A DNA stretch of 64,000 bases, taken from Antitrichia curtipendula (Eukaryota; Streptophyta; Bryopsida; Hypnales; Leucodontaceae). The DNA lies in contig OX579639.1 in the NCBI GenBank assembly GCA_951230915.1, positions 22,878,001-22,942,000 of the forward strand, written 5' to 3'. Of the stretch, positions 23,983 to 35,905 are shown in pieces (positions within the stretch are counted from its first letter, which is position 1; each line of letters begins with the position of its first letter). Under the pieces are notes generated by a model. It worked only from the letters and a program-made list of their open reading frames with translations. It ran no database searches and had not been told where the DNA came from. Made by a program: the position numbers and the translations under genes.

Positions 23983-25119
23983 TCTTACTCCTGCAGCTTA
24001 GAAAGTATAGTTGATCAAAATAGTGATCGCAAGTTTGTAGTTTAAGTGTATCAATCAAAATACCTAGTTTTAAGTGAAGAAGGCTTTCTCGCTTACATCA
24101 CAGTTTTATACGAAGAGGCAGCATCGCTAAGGGCATGTTTTCATGTGGGGCTTTGCTCTATGCTGATAGACATTATACATGTAGCGAATAAGTCATTTGT
24201 AGAATTGGCCTTTTCATAGCATATGTAGTTGAATTGTAAAATTTTGTTATAACTAGGAAGTAGGGTACATCGATGACATTCTATGGTACAGACTAACTGT
24301 TATTGAATGATTACCATCTGTCCTAAATTCTCAGATCGTGTATTATGGCAATTGTGTGGTGATAACGGAGTTGTTAGTTTAGATGATTAGTGGAATTGAA
24401 GAATGATGACAACAGTCCCAAGAGAATTTGAGGGCTTCGCCAACTCCAGAATTTGGAGAAGGAGATTGTAACTAAATTTTGTTAAAGCCCACACGAGTTC
24501 TCTTGTGCGATTGTGTACCTCGTTCAGAGACGATTAATGTTGTTAAAAAACGACAATCATCAACTGAGTAACAAATTGCATTGCGAACTGCTCATTAAAG
24601 TAGAAATTTGTGCACATTCTCAAAGAAATTTTGACTAATGCTTAACGATGCTATTCTCCGTAATTATCATTGATACAACTGACGTACTGCCTACATGTAT
24701 AATCCTTTAGTAAAGTGTTTACAGTTAGTTTTCTTTAATGAATATCGTTATCCTGGAAAGAGGACATGCGTAAGTTCTGCCTAAGTATGTCTTAAATTGG
24801 AACAGCAAGAAAGATTCTTCATTGGATGATTTGGCTTCTGTTACGCATCAGGAAGTAAGGTTTGTCTGACCTGCCCTTTGAATCATGTTTTACATTGGTT
24901 CTCAACTTCATGAAAACCCACAGCTTCTGTCTCTGTGCTCTTTTTTAATAATTGCAAGGTCTTTAGAGCGTTTTAAGAAGTGTATGATTACTTCTGAGTG
25001 GAGAAGTAATAGAAGCACCTGCCAGAAGGCAAGACGCTCAAATGCGAGCAAGGAGGATCGACACCCGGGGTTTCGAAGCAACAGACTGCGGAACTCATCG
25101 GGCCATCGGAATTCATGGA
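23983..25119. other. Downstream of URM1; no gene seen
   Basis: About 1.1 kb with the probable URM1 3' UTR at its start. ORFs near 24885-25240 overlap on both strands. One has basic runs, but none has a start or splice context that convinces, and the 3' end runs into the duplicated LRRC45 exon. I see nothing else identifiable. Confidence 0.4.
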
Positions 25120-25461
25120 AAATTTCGAACACCAAACCATCCTCATTAATTTCCGTTTCTGTGCATCTGAAGTGTCGAGGTGGGAGGGACGAGAGTTTCG
25201 AAACTTGCCCGTATGCAATCCCAGTATCTGGTCTCAAGTAGTGGGCACAAGGTGTTCAAATGGAAGTCAGACAGGTCGTGCCATTCTGACAAGATAATTC
25301 AAGATGAGCTGCTAATGATTCGGAAAAATCTGGTAAGTTTTTTGTTCTAGCATATTCGTTGTATAGACCAAATTTTTTGTTTGGGTCATGAGAGTCGAAA
25401 CGTTATTTTGCTTATAAATTTCTAAAAAATAGTCGGAATAAGATGAAACTTTGGTTCCTGG
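25120..25461 (+). pseudogene. Duplicated fragment of LRRC45 exon 8 and flanking introns
   Basis: This region matches 15030-15382 within LRRC45 over about 340 bp. It includes the exon end (GATGAGCTGCTAATGATTCG), the splice donor GGTAAGTTT and about 100 bp of the following intron. The copy carries substitutions and lacks about 19 bp around 25210, a loss not divisible by three. No other LRRC45 exon is found nearby, so it is an isolated segmental copy, not a second gene. Inclusion of intron shows it arose by DNA-level duplication, not retroposition. Confidence 0.8.
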
Positions 25462-25751
25462 TATACATTTCAAGAGGCGATTTTGAGTTCGATCACACAC
25501 CTAAGACCTTAGGAACTATGCAAGTTTCCCTAAAAACAGTTGCTTGTTGTTAAGCTCAAAAGCAACATGCTTTGCGCATACAAAAGCAAGTGCATTGATG
25601 TCATACCAAATATTGAATCGTACTCAAGGGTCTGGCCCTTGTGCTCCGAATCTCTGATCAAACAAGTTGCCAACCTGGATCAGCTTACTTCTTCAGTTCT
25701 TCAGCCCACGCTTCTGCCTTAGTAACTTACGCTGCCTCCCTGTTCTGTTTG

Positions 25752-26162
25752 ATGGCGAAACACCGCACACTTTGCTACCACTCTGGCTTTGAATCTGCTG
25801 AGAACGCATTCAAGTATTATGACAATGGAAAGCGGACGCAACCGCGGTACCAGTGTGGCAATTGCCAAAAACTCTTCACCATGGGTTCCCACGGCCGCCC
25901 TCAAGGCAGGACCTACGCCAAGCAACGGAACGTGGATCCCCTGGAACTGAAGGGCTTGCCGAGAGAATGCCAGTGTTGCGGCGTGGCAGACAATGCGCCC
26001 TTCAAGTATTACAACAACTCGAATCTCTCACAGCCCCGGTTCAAGTGCTTGAATTGTGGGCAACAATTCCAAATGCGCTTGATGGGGACTGGCGAAGACA
26101 GGCGCCTGGTGCATAGCTCGTCCTCCTACCGGAGGCCACCCACCAACGATCGCCAGAAGTAG
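25752..26162 (+). CDS. Tandem Dof-like zinc-finger protein
   Basis: An intronless ORF of 136 residues from ATG 25752. In-frame sequence extends upstream to 25641, but MAKHRTLCYHS is the natural start because finger 1 follows at once. Two copies of a Dof-like C2C2 finger are seen. Finger 1 (residues 8-44) has AFKYYDNGKRTQPRYQC but Ser at the second metal position (C8-H10-S11, C35-C38). Finger 2 (73-106) is complete: C73-x2-C76, x22, C99-x2-C102, with PFKYYNNSNLSQPRFKC. The plant Dof domain has CX2C-X21-CX2C with a CYYNNYSLSQPR core. Dof proteins bind AAAG sites in DNA; whether this diverged form does is unknown. The reading frame stays open after the TAG (see next entry). Low intron content and higher GC than its surroundings could mean a retrocopy or a transferred gene. 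Confidence 0.7.
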   Translation: MAKHRTLCYHSGFESAENAFKYYDNGKRTQPRYQCGNCQKLFTMGSHGRPQGRTYAKQRNVDPLELKGLPRECQCCGVADNAPFKYYNNSNLSQPRFKCLNCGQQFQMRLMGTGEDRRLVHSSSSYRRPPTNDRQK

Positions 26163-26450
26163 GGCCTGGCACTGAACTTTGGTGATGTTGATATTAGCGG
26201 GCAAATGCAAGCGGTTGTGGATCTATGGATGCCCGCCGTTGAGCCTGGCATGGAGTTGTTTCCGTCTTTGAGTGTTGAGGATGCAACGTATTTTGATTTA
26301 ATCGAAGCTGGCTTGAAGAATGAGAAGGAAGCTCCCCCACCAATGGCAGTGTTGAGGCTCCAATCTTGGGCTGCAGGGTTGCCTCGAAGTTGTCGTCAGA
26401 GGAGGCCCTTGAATCACATTCATGGCCCACTAGCTAGTGCAAAAGTCTAG
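26163..26450 (+). pseudogene. In-frame continuation of the Dof-like ORF after TAG
   Basis: After the stop at 26160-26162 the same frame is open for 95 further codons to TAG 26448-26450. It encodes protein-like sequence, such as GQMQAVVDLWMPAVEPGMEL and SVEDATYFDLIEAGLKNEKE. This could be a C-terminal region cut off by a point nonsense mutation, a readthrough extension, a second exon, or a chance ORF. The acidic-amphipathic composition suggests former coding function. Confidence 0.4.
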
Positions 26451-27624
26451 ATTGCAATGGTTTAGCAATTACTATATGTTGCTAGCAATGTAAAGAAGAT
26501 TTAAATGACATCAATTTGTTGTTTAGAAACTGCATATAAATGTAAAAGTATGTTCAAAGTGTGATTCGGTGATGGTCTAAAATAGATTCTAAAACACTTG
26601 AACAAATGTATACCTAATATGTATACCTAATCTATTTGATGTATAGACACACATTGTTGAAGAAATTTGGGTCACACAACATGGATGATATTTTGATTTT
26701 CACTATAAAATAAATTGATGTATATAAACAACTCTGTTTTTAATAATTTAGCACTGTCTTTCTGGTACATCGGGTCCAATTAGTGGTTCTTTTATCTTGT
26801 ATTGTTGTTGATCTTCAATAATAAAACCTCAATGTAGGATGAGGTTTTCTCAAGCAAATTGTTGGACAGAGATATACTTGAAATGAATCGCCACTGGAAT
26901 TAATTCAAGGTAATTTTTGAAAGCAGCAGTGAACTGAAAAACATGGAGCTCCGGCAATTCAAACTTGGAGTCACGGATCTTCTGTTGATATCATAAAAAG
27001 AATAATACATAATACAACTTAATCACAGCAGCTGTCTACAGTAGGAGACAGTAGCGAGAATCATTTGAATCGCAGACAGAAAACTAATTCAGATAGGGTT
27101 GATCTACTCATCACTACGAGGCTCTCTCATTTTTGTGCTAAACCACTCAGGTAATAACCTTCGTAGTGGTTTGCAACTAATCTGCGTATAAAGTACTAGG
27201 TTAGGCTCTTGTTTACTTCAATATGCCAAAACTCAATGCTACCGAAACCCTGCTACAAATTTGAGTTCCATTAAAAGGGGTGTCAGACCTTGCAATTCAT
27301 GCTCCACAATTCGCAGGTTTAAGAGCAAGTCCTGCAATGACTCCAACAATCGTTGCATTGGACCTCGAGGCATCCAAAAAAGTAGCCCTCCAATGATTGT
27401 TAACGCAAAACCATGATCTCCCAATCTGGAGCTACATCGGATTGTGTCCAAGAGCAAGATAGGAGCACCCTATCGAAATCCACTACAAAGTCGTGCCAAT
27501 GCAGTGGATCATTTACTGCAAGACTGGTCGTATTGCTAAACTGAGCACAACGCAATTCTTCTTACCCCAAAGAATAACCCTTTGCAGATTCTGAAACTTC
27601 TGCAGGGGAGTTCTGACGCCCCAT
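26451..27624. other. Spacer between Dof-like gene and MFS transporter 3' end
   Basis: About 1.2 kb of AT-rich DNA. A 72-codon minus ORF at 27239-27457 contains a plausible hydrophobic stretch (ALTIIGGLLFWM) but has no family match I know and may be transporter 3' UTR. No RNA gene or repeat is evident. Confidence 0.4.
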
Positions 27625-30600
27625 TCAATCAACCTGGACGCGAGGCTTCCTTGGTGAAGTTAACTGCAGTTGATTCACCGGGCGGGTGCGCATCATAAAC
27701 CAGAAACTGAAAATGGCACTCAGGAAGCACAAGAAGGCCAGAACAAGCAGAGATGATCCAAAGCACCGAGTGCCCATGCATGTGTTTTCTGCAACGTGTA
27801 ACTGTGATTGACTTCTGTAGACTGCAGCCTCCCTGTCGTATAGAACACCCACTACCTTGGCAGACAACAAATACGCTCCAATTGGAGCACTGCAGCTGCA
27901 TCATTCACATACACAATATTGTTAAGCAGATCAGAACTGACCCCTCAGTACAAACAGGGCGTGCTTAATATTGACCAATGGCAAGAGGAAATGACGAGGA
28001 TATGCCAGAAAATTACTAGGAGCGGCCAAGGCAAAAGACCAGAGACGTTGGATGCAATAGCTCCCTCACGATAATGTGGTAAGGTTTAGGCTTCCCCCAA
28101 AGAAAAGAAACCCAATTGCCTGATTTGTCGGGGCGTTTACGGGTTAAATGTTACTACTCAAATGATACGAAGAGTCAAAAAAGTATGGGGCTGATAAGAG
28201 ACTTACGAGTTTATCTTGTACAAAGTAGCAAAATGATGAAGACCAAACACTTCAGCGAGAATAGGAGGCTGGATGCTCCAATGCGAGCCATACGCCATGC
28301 CCACCATGCAAGATCCAACATATAAAAACGGTACCCCTGCATGCCAAAGCATTTTCATGTCAAATAGTGACTTTTTTTTTACAAGGGTTGAGAAAGATCA
28401 ACTAAGTGACAAGGTCAACAATTCCTGTCACTCCCCTGTGCGTTGAAAATCCTAATAAAGCCACCATCCTATATCATCCCAACTATGAGTAATTAATTCG
28501 TGCATCATATTGAACTGAAACAAGTGTTCATTGAGATGTAATAGAAAATTTGATTCACGAGAGAACTACATAAGATCTAGAATTGAAAACGAAAGTTTAA
28601 CCCAAACTCACAGCCAGTTGATAGGAGAAGACAGCAAGTGCACATCAGAAGTTGCGCCATTATCAAACAAACTGGTCTTGGGTATCCCCGTTTCAAGAGA
28701 AAATCTGACCCGTATCTGTATCATACAAAACGGTTATTTGACCCTGAACGAAATCGACGACAGACAAAGATACACTATAATCTAAGAAGAAAAGTGTAAG
28801 CTAACTGTTTACTCTACTTAGTGTGTGATACACTATTTTGTAGGTTTAATGCTATGGTAAACACATGGAATTAGTGCATCTCTGGATTGGAACACCATTT
28901 AGCACATACAACAAATTCCAATCTCCCATGCCAGTTGTTGATTGATTGATTGACTATTCAAACCTTAGTTTCTCATTCCTCTCTTTCAATGGTGGTACCA
29001 TGTTAAACTATGGAACTACATAATAAAAAAAAGCCCATTTACTCTATGGCAAGCTATTTTGGTGGCACATTAAAATACACAACATAGAATGAATAGTGTA
29101 GCCATGAGTGTACCCTCCCAGCAAGCGGCCAAAGCAGCTCCAAATGCTGATGAGTCCCACGTAAACATCCACTTGGCTATCCCCTAGTGCTTGCCCGATC
29201 TGTCAAGAAGGAAGATAATAGGTTGCCTGAGCATCACAAACATTCTAAGAGACGATCTACACTACTCTAAAAATGTTTTGAGGAGAAACAAAGAAGCCTA
29301 AACAAATGTATACCGACCCTAAAACAAAACAAGAATTGCTAGAAGTGAGGTCTATGAAAGAACAAATGACAGTCTTTACTTTTAAAAATGATGAGTAAAT
29401 AATAACCTGCGCAAAGTTGTTGATGATAGCTAGACCCGTGCCACCACCAATAGTGATCACTATTGTTATTAACCTGCAAAACCCAAACACAACAAAACTC
29501 GCGTCAATAAACAATAATCACGGGCTCCATCCGGGCTAAATTCAGTTTCATTTCCGTAAAAAAAACAAGTGGAAAATCGCAAGCGCCTACCCTGTAATCT
29601 TCAACATAAACTCACATATTGGAAAGCTGAAAAAACATATTTGGTAATTGTAGAGTTGCACTACATTTATAACCACATGTCAGAATTCTACTAGACAATA
29701 AATAATTATCTTTGGAATGGTGAGCCCCTACATGCTACTATTGCGTTTAATACATATTATTCTCGTTGGGCACCAAAAATTTCTACATTTCCACATTTAG
29801 AACCTCTACTAATGAAAAATTGAACCCTTACAACTTTTGCGTATGGTATTCAAATGACGCATTCTTTGGTGCACTGGGATCCTCGTTGATTTCCGCTACC
29901 AAGAATAATTATAAATCTGATCATTTTAATAATAACAACTATACCTGAAATGTGGTTACCCCAGAGATAATTGAAAATTGACTTGTGCTTAGACATCCAG
30001 AAATAACTCACCAGAAATCAATACCAAGCAGGCTGGACATCAAAGAAGGCTCCAGGGGCTTCTCTGTATTGTTGACAGTTTCAGTCTTTCCCCCTCTGAA
30101 GACTACAATGTCGTCGTCCACGTCACTGTCCACGTCAGAGGAACTCTTCAAAGCTGCCGACTCCTCCCCCTCGTAGATGTCTTCCAGTTCGGGTCGGAAA
30201 GGCTTCTTCTTGTACCGGGAGCCTCTGGAGTATTCCTTGAGCCTGATCCCTTCCTCAGCATCGTCTGTGTCGTCACAGTCTATGCAAGAGGAGATATAAT
30301 CCACTGGTCGCCGAATAAGCTGTCAGCCCCCCATAACATATCGATCAGAAACGTAGACTTCAAGAAACATATATATAAGCTTTTTGAATTCAAATGAGAT
30401 TTCTATGAATTTTTTATCTTCTGCATGCGATTGTACCTCTATTGTCAATTACATTCATGTAGATCGGCTGTACACTTTACACTAGTGTCTAGCAACTATA
30501 TCTATTTCTTTGCAAGATTAGGTGGCGGGTGGTTTGGGTGAGGGACAAGAATGGAATTCTCCATCTCATATACGAATGAGCACGAACAGGTGGCGCTTAC

Positions 30601-33600
30601 ACGACTCCGACATGCCATGCGAAAAATATGAGATATAGCTCCCCCATTGAAGTGAATTGAACACTTTTTACCTCAAATGTGTCATAAATACATTGGATAC
30701 CTAGGTATCCATGATGTCGGTTCAAATTTCAACCTTGTCCCTTTGACCTGTGCAATCTAATGTACATGTAAACAGACACTGCATACCGGAAGAGAAGATC
30801 ACCCACCGGAAACGTGAACATCATTGATGCAAGCACAATCATGATCGTCAGAAAGAACGCAAGCACAGGTCTTCCCGGATCAAAAAAAGCCTGCCACCAC
30901 AGATTTTTCCCTGTCAGTAATTTGATGAATTCTTGCCCCCATACCTGTATCTTGGTTGTGTACATACACCACGGTCCACATTATTGAAAGGAAGTGCTAA
31001 GCAAGAGCTTTACCCTGAAGGTGATCACGACCATGAGAAAGACTCCAAGAGAAATGAGCAACCCCTGCAATCAGAAAAAGAAGAAGAAAAAGGATCAAAA
31101 TTTTATCAAATTGATCTGAAACTCTAAATGGTAAAGTTCATTGAAAATACTAAAATTTCAGGTTTGTATCATGTACGAATATGGTTACTTACATATGTAA
31201 GACGAAATCGTTGCTTGATATCTTCACTGTCTTCGTCTTGATACTCGGGAGGAAAAGGTCTTGTTAAAAATGCAAGAGCAAAGCTAGCTATTGATGGCGC
31301 AAGTGCAACCAAAAGGATAAATCGGTCTACGTCCGGCTCAATAAAGACCTCATAAATCTGAATATAAACATAAATTCCACAACATCCACGTAAATGATTC
31401 AATGCAGAAGTGATTCAATGCAGGAAATTGGGCATCCTAAAGAAATTACACAATAGTATTTGCTGGAACCCAAGAATTCTGGCATCCGCACTGACCCTCT
31501 AAGATTGAGAACAAATGCATTATGTGTTACTGTCAGATATCAAGTGAGTGCACAAAAACTTGAGAATCTGACAGTAACACATAAAACATTGGACCCTTCA
31601 ATTCTCGATTCAACCCTGAGTACTCAAATGTTCAAAAGTGGCCGATTCTATATCTTTAGGAGATTAAAGAAAGATTTAGAAAAGGAAGCTAACAAAATGT
31701 ATCAATACAAAAAAGAAATCATGTCTTATATTCGTTAACAATAGAAATATGTTCCTGAAGGCAATGGAAATACTACTACCTTCCAAATGGACTTTTGATT
31801 TTTAGAATGAGCATTTAGGGGTTAAGGAAATCAGGAGCCTTCTTGCAATAAAGACCCACCAGGACGAACATAGCGCCACTCAGTCCCACTTGAGCTTTTA
31901 ATACGCCCATTGCTGTCCCCCGGTGATCTCCAAAGCTTTCTAAGCTGTAAAAATAAAACGTCGAATTGGATGACCTCAGGAGAGCCCAGACGATGGGATA
32001 AAATTCTCAAACAGCTGCATGGACCATTAACATTAAGGCACAATGGAAATTGAAGGAAATTTTCTACTCTTTCTCGTGCAAGTCTTCATTTCCACTCTTT
32101 CATATTTTTGACAGCTTCCTGTGTTCAGCTTGATTGCTCTAGCGTACCAAATAGAAGATTAATTTGATCAGATCTGCGCCCCAAAACAACCTGTGTTCCC
32201 TTACAGATTGTGCTGACAGGCCCTCAACCTCAATTTTTCTAAAACAAATAGGAGGTTTCCTTACGTTGTTATGATGCAACCAGTATCAATGTAGCTGTCC
32301 CCGCCCACTCCGAGAGTAAAATATGTACACAACTACCTTTCCAAATCAATATGCAACATTGCTTGATTAGTTTCAGATCAACATAATCAATCCGTTCGCA
32401 CAAAAGAAAAACATCTAAGTTATGATTATGAGGGCCTCTAGAGAACATATGATGGCATCTTTAGCGTCAAACACGTTCAAGAAACCTTAGCCCGTATTTG
32501 CAGAATACTGAATATCGCCTCATCACATACAAGAAACAGTAATCAATACTCAGGATTGAGGAAAGCTAACACTTACAAGCCAAAATGACGGTGACACTGC
32601 TCCGATGAGCGTCATCCACACCTGTAGATGAGTTCAAGATCAATTGAGTCTCAAAACGCTGCAACCTAAGCTTTAACCTCACATGGTGACTATCATCCCA
32701 ATATCTACACACACGCAAGTATGAAATATGTAGGGAATATGGGGAAAGTACATTTGCAGAGTACAAAAACCAGTAGGTCATGAAACTTAACAACCGCATC
32801 AATACGTTGAACGAGTCTGAAATCATACTCAACAAGAGTCAAAAAAAGAATATGTAACAGGATATTCAATCAAATTAGACTATTTCAGGAACTATTAAAC
32901 AACATCATAAAGAAGATCTACCCCATGATTCAAGGGGAAGTCTGCCTGCGGTCATAGTATCACGTATAAAGATCCCTCTCCAAGATTCGCAGGGAGACCT
33001 CTGTACGATCACTGTGATTCCCTTCCAATATTGTCTAAAAGTTCCTAAAACAGTCTAATTTTGACTGAAAACCATAACAAGAGGCACTTGAGGCACTTGA
33101 GGCACCCATACCATGCTATATCCAAGTAAGTGAAGTGAGGCGCCGATGCAGATAGTCACCCAAGGTGGGTAATAATTATAAAAGAACCCAGAGAGAAGTC
33201 CTAGAACGGACCCAAAGTCCTTGGCAGCTCCTACGTCGTCTGTTTGCTCTTGTGTGTAGTGGAGTACATTTTTCAGATGCCCACTATAAACTGCGTAAGT
33301 GTATGTAAGGCCCCCACATGCCTGAGAAAAAAACATTACAAAGGTTACACCTCCAATAGTTATAATTTGTCTAATAGTCCCTGAAATAGTCTGATTTAGG
33401 AACTATTAGACACTCGATATGGAGGTTCCACAATGCATGCATATTCTCTAGGTTCTTATAATGTGAGCATACTGATTCACTTTTCTCATTTAATGTAAAG
33501 GAAAAGACAACAAAATGACCGGATTCCAAGACAAAGTCAATACACCCAGGCCAACTTCAGGAAAAAAATTCAGCTTGGCATGGGCATACCGTAAGCACAG

Positions 33601-33822
33601 GTCAGATTCATCAATTTTATTGTCGAAATTCAATCTCCATATCATATTTCAAGATGATACAACCAATTTTATGCTGACATGTCAAAATCTGGCGAAGAAA
33701 CAATTAATTCCTGGCAAATCTGACCCACGCGTGGGGAGAAAGCTTACCATGATTATCATATTGGAAGAGAGGCCCAGCCACCGATCTACTCGGGGCACAC
33801 AAGTCCTCGAATTCAAATCCAT
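27625..33822 (-). CDS. Nodulin-like / MFS membrane transporter (NFD4 type)
   Basis: Fifteen exons on the minus strand: 33748-33822, 33112-33321, 32577-32621, 32265-32332, 31860-31944, 31193-31357, 31014-31064, 30807-30890, 30012-30319, 29591-29626, 29407-29473, 29114-29199, 28612-28715, 28207-28336, 27625-27895. Phases close exactly to 594 residues. The N-terminal nodulin-like half reads DRWLGLSSNMIIM, ACGGLTYTYAVYSGHL, then DFGSVLGLLSGFFYNYYPPW. The re-entry region DHRGTAMGVLKAQVGLSGAM is characteristic of the family. A hydrophilic acidic loop of about 90 residues (exon 9) separates two sets of about six membrane helices, and the C-terminal half shows ITIGGGTGLAIINNFAQ and VPFLYVGSCMVGMAYGSHWS. 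Substrates of plant relatives are mostly unknown. The start at 33822 follows the family's short leader; an upstream in-frame ATG at 33939 is an alternative. Confidence 0.88.
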
Positions 33823-35800
33823 ATTGAACTGTACAAATCCAACAAGCACAATCAGATTAGTAGACAAGGTTATCAAATTTCCATGCCGACTTTCGTGCTG
33901 AAATCCTTTGAGGACGTCAAAGTTATCATTTTCAGACATAGAAGCGCACGTGACTTTTAGAAATTGTGCACTAAGCGTAAATTCATATGAAGCACTCACG
34001 CACAAAAATGCTCACAACGATATTCGGAAGGGATGGACAACAGTCTACACCTGCTAGCTTTTATTACCACGTTAGAAACACAATGGATTTCACATTGAAA
34101 GTTGTATATGTGGATAGGAAGAAGAAGAAGAAAGTACACATGGCTTTGTGTGTTTTGAACAACTTTTGACTGACTTTGCCACAGAATTATCTTCACTTCA
34201 TGTTATACAAAACCAGTTAGTACTGGACGCTCTTGTCAAATGGGTGAATTCCAATTTTAGAAAGGATCAATGAAACGTTAAAATTAAAGAGAATCATGGT
34301 TAGGCCTATAATATCACTTAATATCATTCAAGTGACAACCCTAAACCAATAAAAAATAGCCACACGCTAAAATCCCATTCGCAGAAAGAGTTTTGACTTT
34401 AGCCTTCTCATGCAACACTTTAGAAGTTAGGGACACTTTGAGCAGGATCAAGAGTAAGGCCATATCTGTTAAAATGGCAGATTTCATAGCGTCCAAAACG
34501 TGGCATTCAAGTATAGATATGAGTTTCAGTTAGGCTTAAGTTCCAGCTGGGTGACTCAAAATTGATTCAGTTCCTCAAAACTCAGCCCAAACTAAGATTT
34601 CATGAAATTCCATCATTTTATGGGGTTGTCTTGATCTTGGAGAAAAACAGCATTGTGGCTTTAAAAATTGGTAACTAATTCAGTACAACGCCAAAATGTA
34701 CTAAACGACTTGCGTTGGGTTCCACTTGCTCTTGAGATCACTTGAAAAATTCAAATCTAATTCAAATCCTTATTTTCACGGTTCAAGAAAACTCACCTCA
34801 CAAATATAGGCAGGAACTAGTCAAAATGGCGGCGTATACATCTGAGACGACACCACTGACTGCTCCTTCTCCTTGGAGCTGAAAACTGCACCGAATACTA
34901 GGGTTCGGTGAATTCCAATCCAAAGAAATGATAATCCTCTTCTAGAAAGATCCAAGACTGAAACGATCGAAAATCGCAATTAATTCAGTACAATTCCAAA
35001 AATTAATACACAACGTGCGCCGGGTTCCAATTCCTCTTCACAACAAACCCAGAGATTCAAACCTAACTCCCTCCATGTGCACTTCTATGCTAGCAAAAGC
35101 AAAGATCGAAACGGCAAAGTTCAAAATGGAGAAGATCTTACGAAGTTTCAATTTCCAACCAAGTAATCTTCACTGATTCAATTCGCCCTGCCCAGCGCTA
35201 GATCCGGAACACCACAGCTGCAAAGCAGTCCAAACCAAAATAAATCCCGATCCAGCCATAGCCATTCTCACCATCTCCTCGCAAACACACTAACCACACA
35301 CAATTGAATTCCAATCTCCCACTATTCTCGGTACGAAATGACTCCATAACTCCAAAGATTCAACAGAAAAGTACCGGAGGAGATGATTCCTAACCCTAAA
35401 AACACACCGAGAGGAGTTGGCCGCCAAATCTCACCAGCTTGACCTTGCTAGATCTCTCTACTCCCAACAAAAGATGCGCATGGAAAGGGCTATTGGTGTA
35501 AGTTCTGTACCTCGCCGAAAATGCATTTCATAGAGGAATTCGGAGGTGCATCATGAGTGTCGATCTGATTGTGGCGTCGCTGCAGGTCGTAGAATCTCGT
35601 GGCTGCGATGCTCGTGATGAATGAGTGTGAGGAGCGCGGAGCCCGCGGAAAGGAAAGACTCGAGGGAGAGACGACGACGACGACCAGGGAGTTGATAAAC
35701 GGGTAACGGTGGATGACTGAGGGCGGGTATCAATCGGTGTAATCGGTTTCTGTTTTCTGAAATTTCAGGGGTACCCGTAATTGAGACACTCACCTAATTA
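33823..35800. promoter_or_regulatory. Upstream region of the MFS transporter gene
   Basis: About 2 kb upstream of the start codon. It probably contains the 5' UTR, possibly with an upstream intron, and the promoter. A duplication lies inside: the segment starting TAATTCAGTACAA at 34674 recurs at 34981 with about 100 bp of similarity (CGTTGGGTTCCACTTGCTCT against CGCCGGGTTCCAATTCCTCT). A minus ORF at 35551-35793 is rich in Arg, Ser and Pro and not recognisable. Confidence 0.4.
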
Positions 35801-35805
35801 AGAGG

Positions 35806-35905
35806 TCCATAACTGAGGCCCGACCTAATTGCAACCCAACTAATTGTGACCCCTGCTAATTGCAAACCTACCTAATTGTGAAGCCCTTTTAATTCCCTCA
35901 TAATG
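35806..35905. repeat. Short degenerate tandem repeat around CTAATTG
   Basis: Units of about 17 bp built on CCTAATTGyrA with intervening ACCC-like spacers occur about five times: CACCTAATTAAG, GACCTAATTGCAACCC, AACTAATTGTGACCCC, TGCTAATTGCAAACC, TACCTAATTGTGAAG. Non-coding. Confidence 0.6.

Noticed and set aside
31800..31820. Lone TTTAGGGGTTAAGG in a transporter intron as another transposon end
   Set aside because: No partner terminus or internal family sequence beside it; chance match cannot be excluded.
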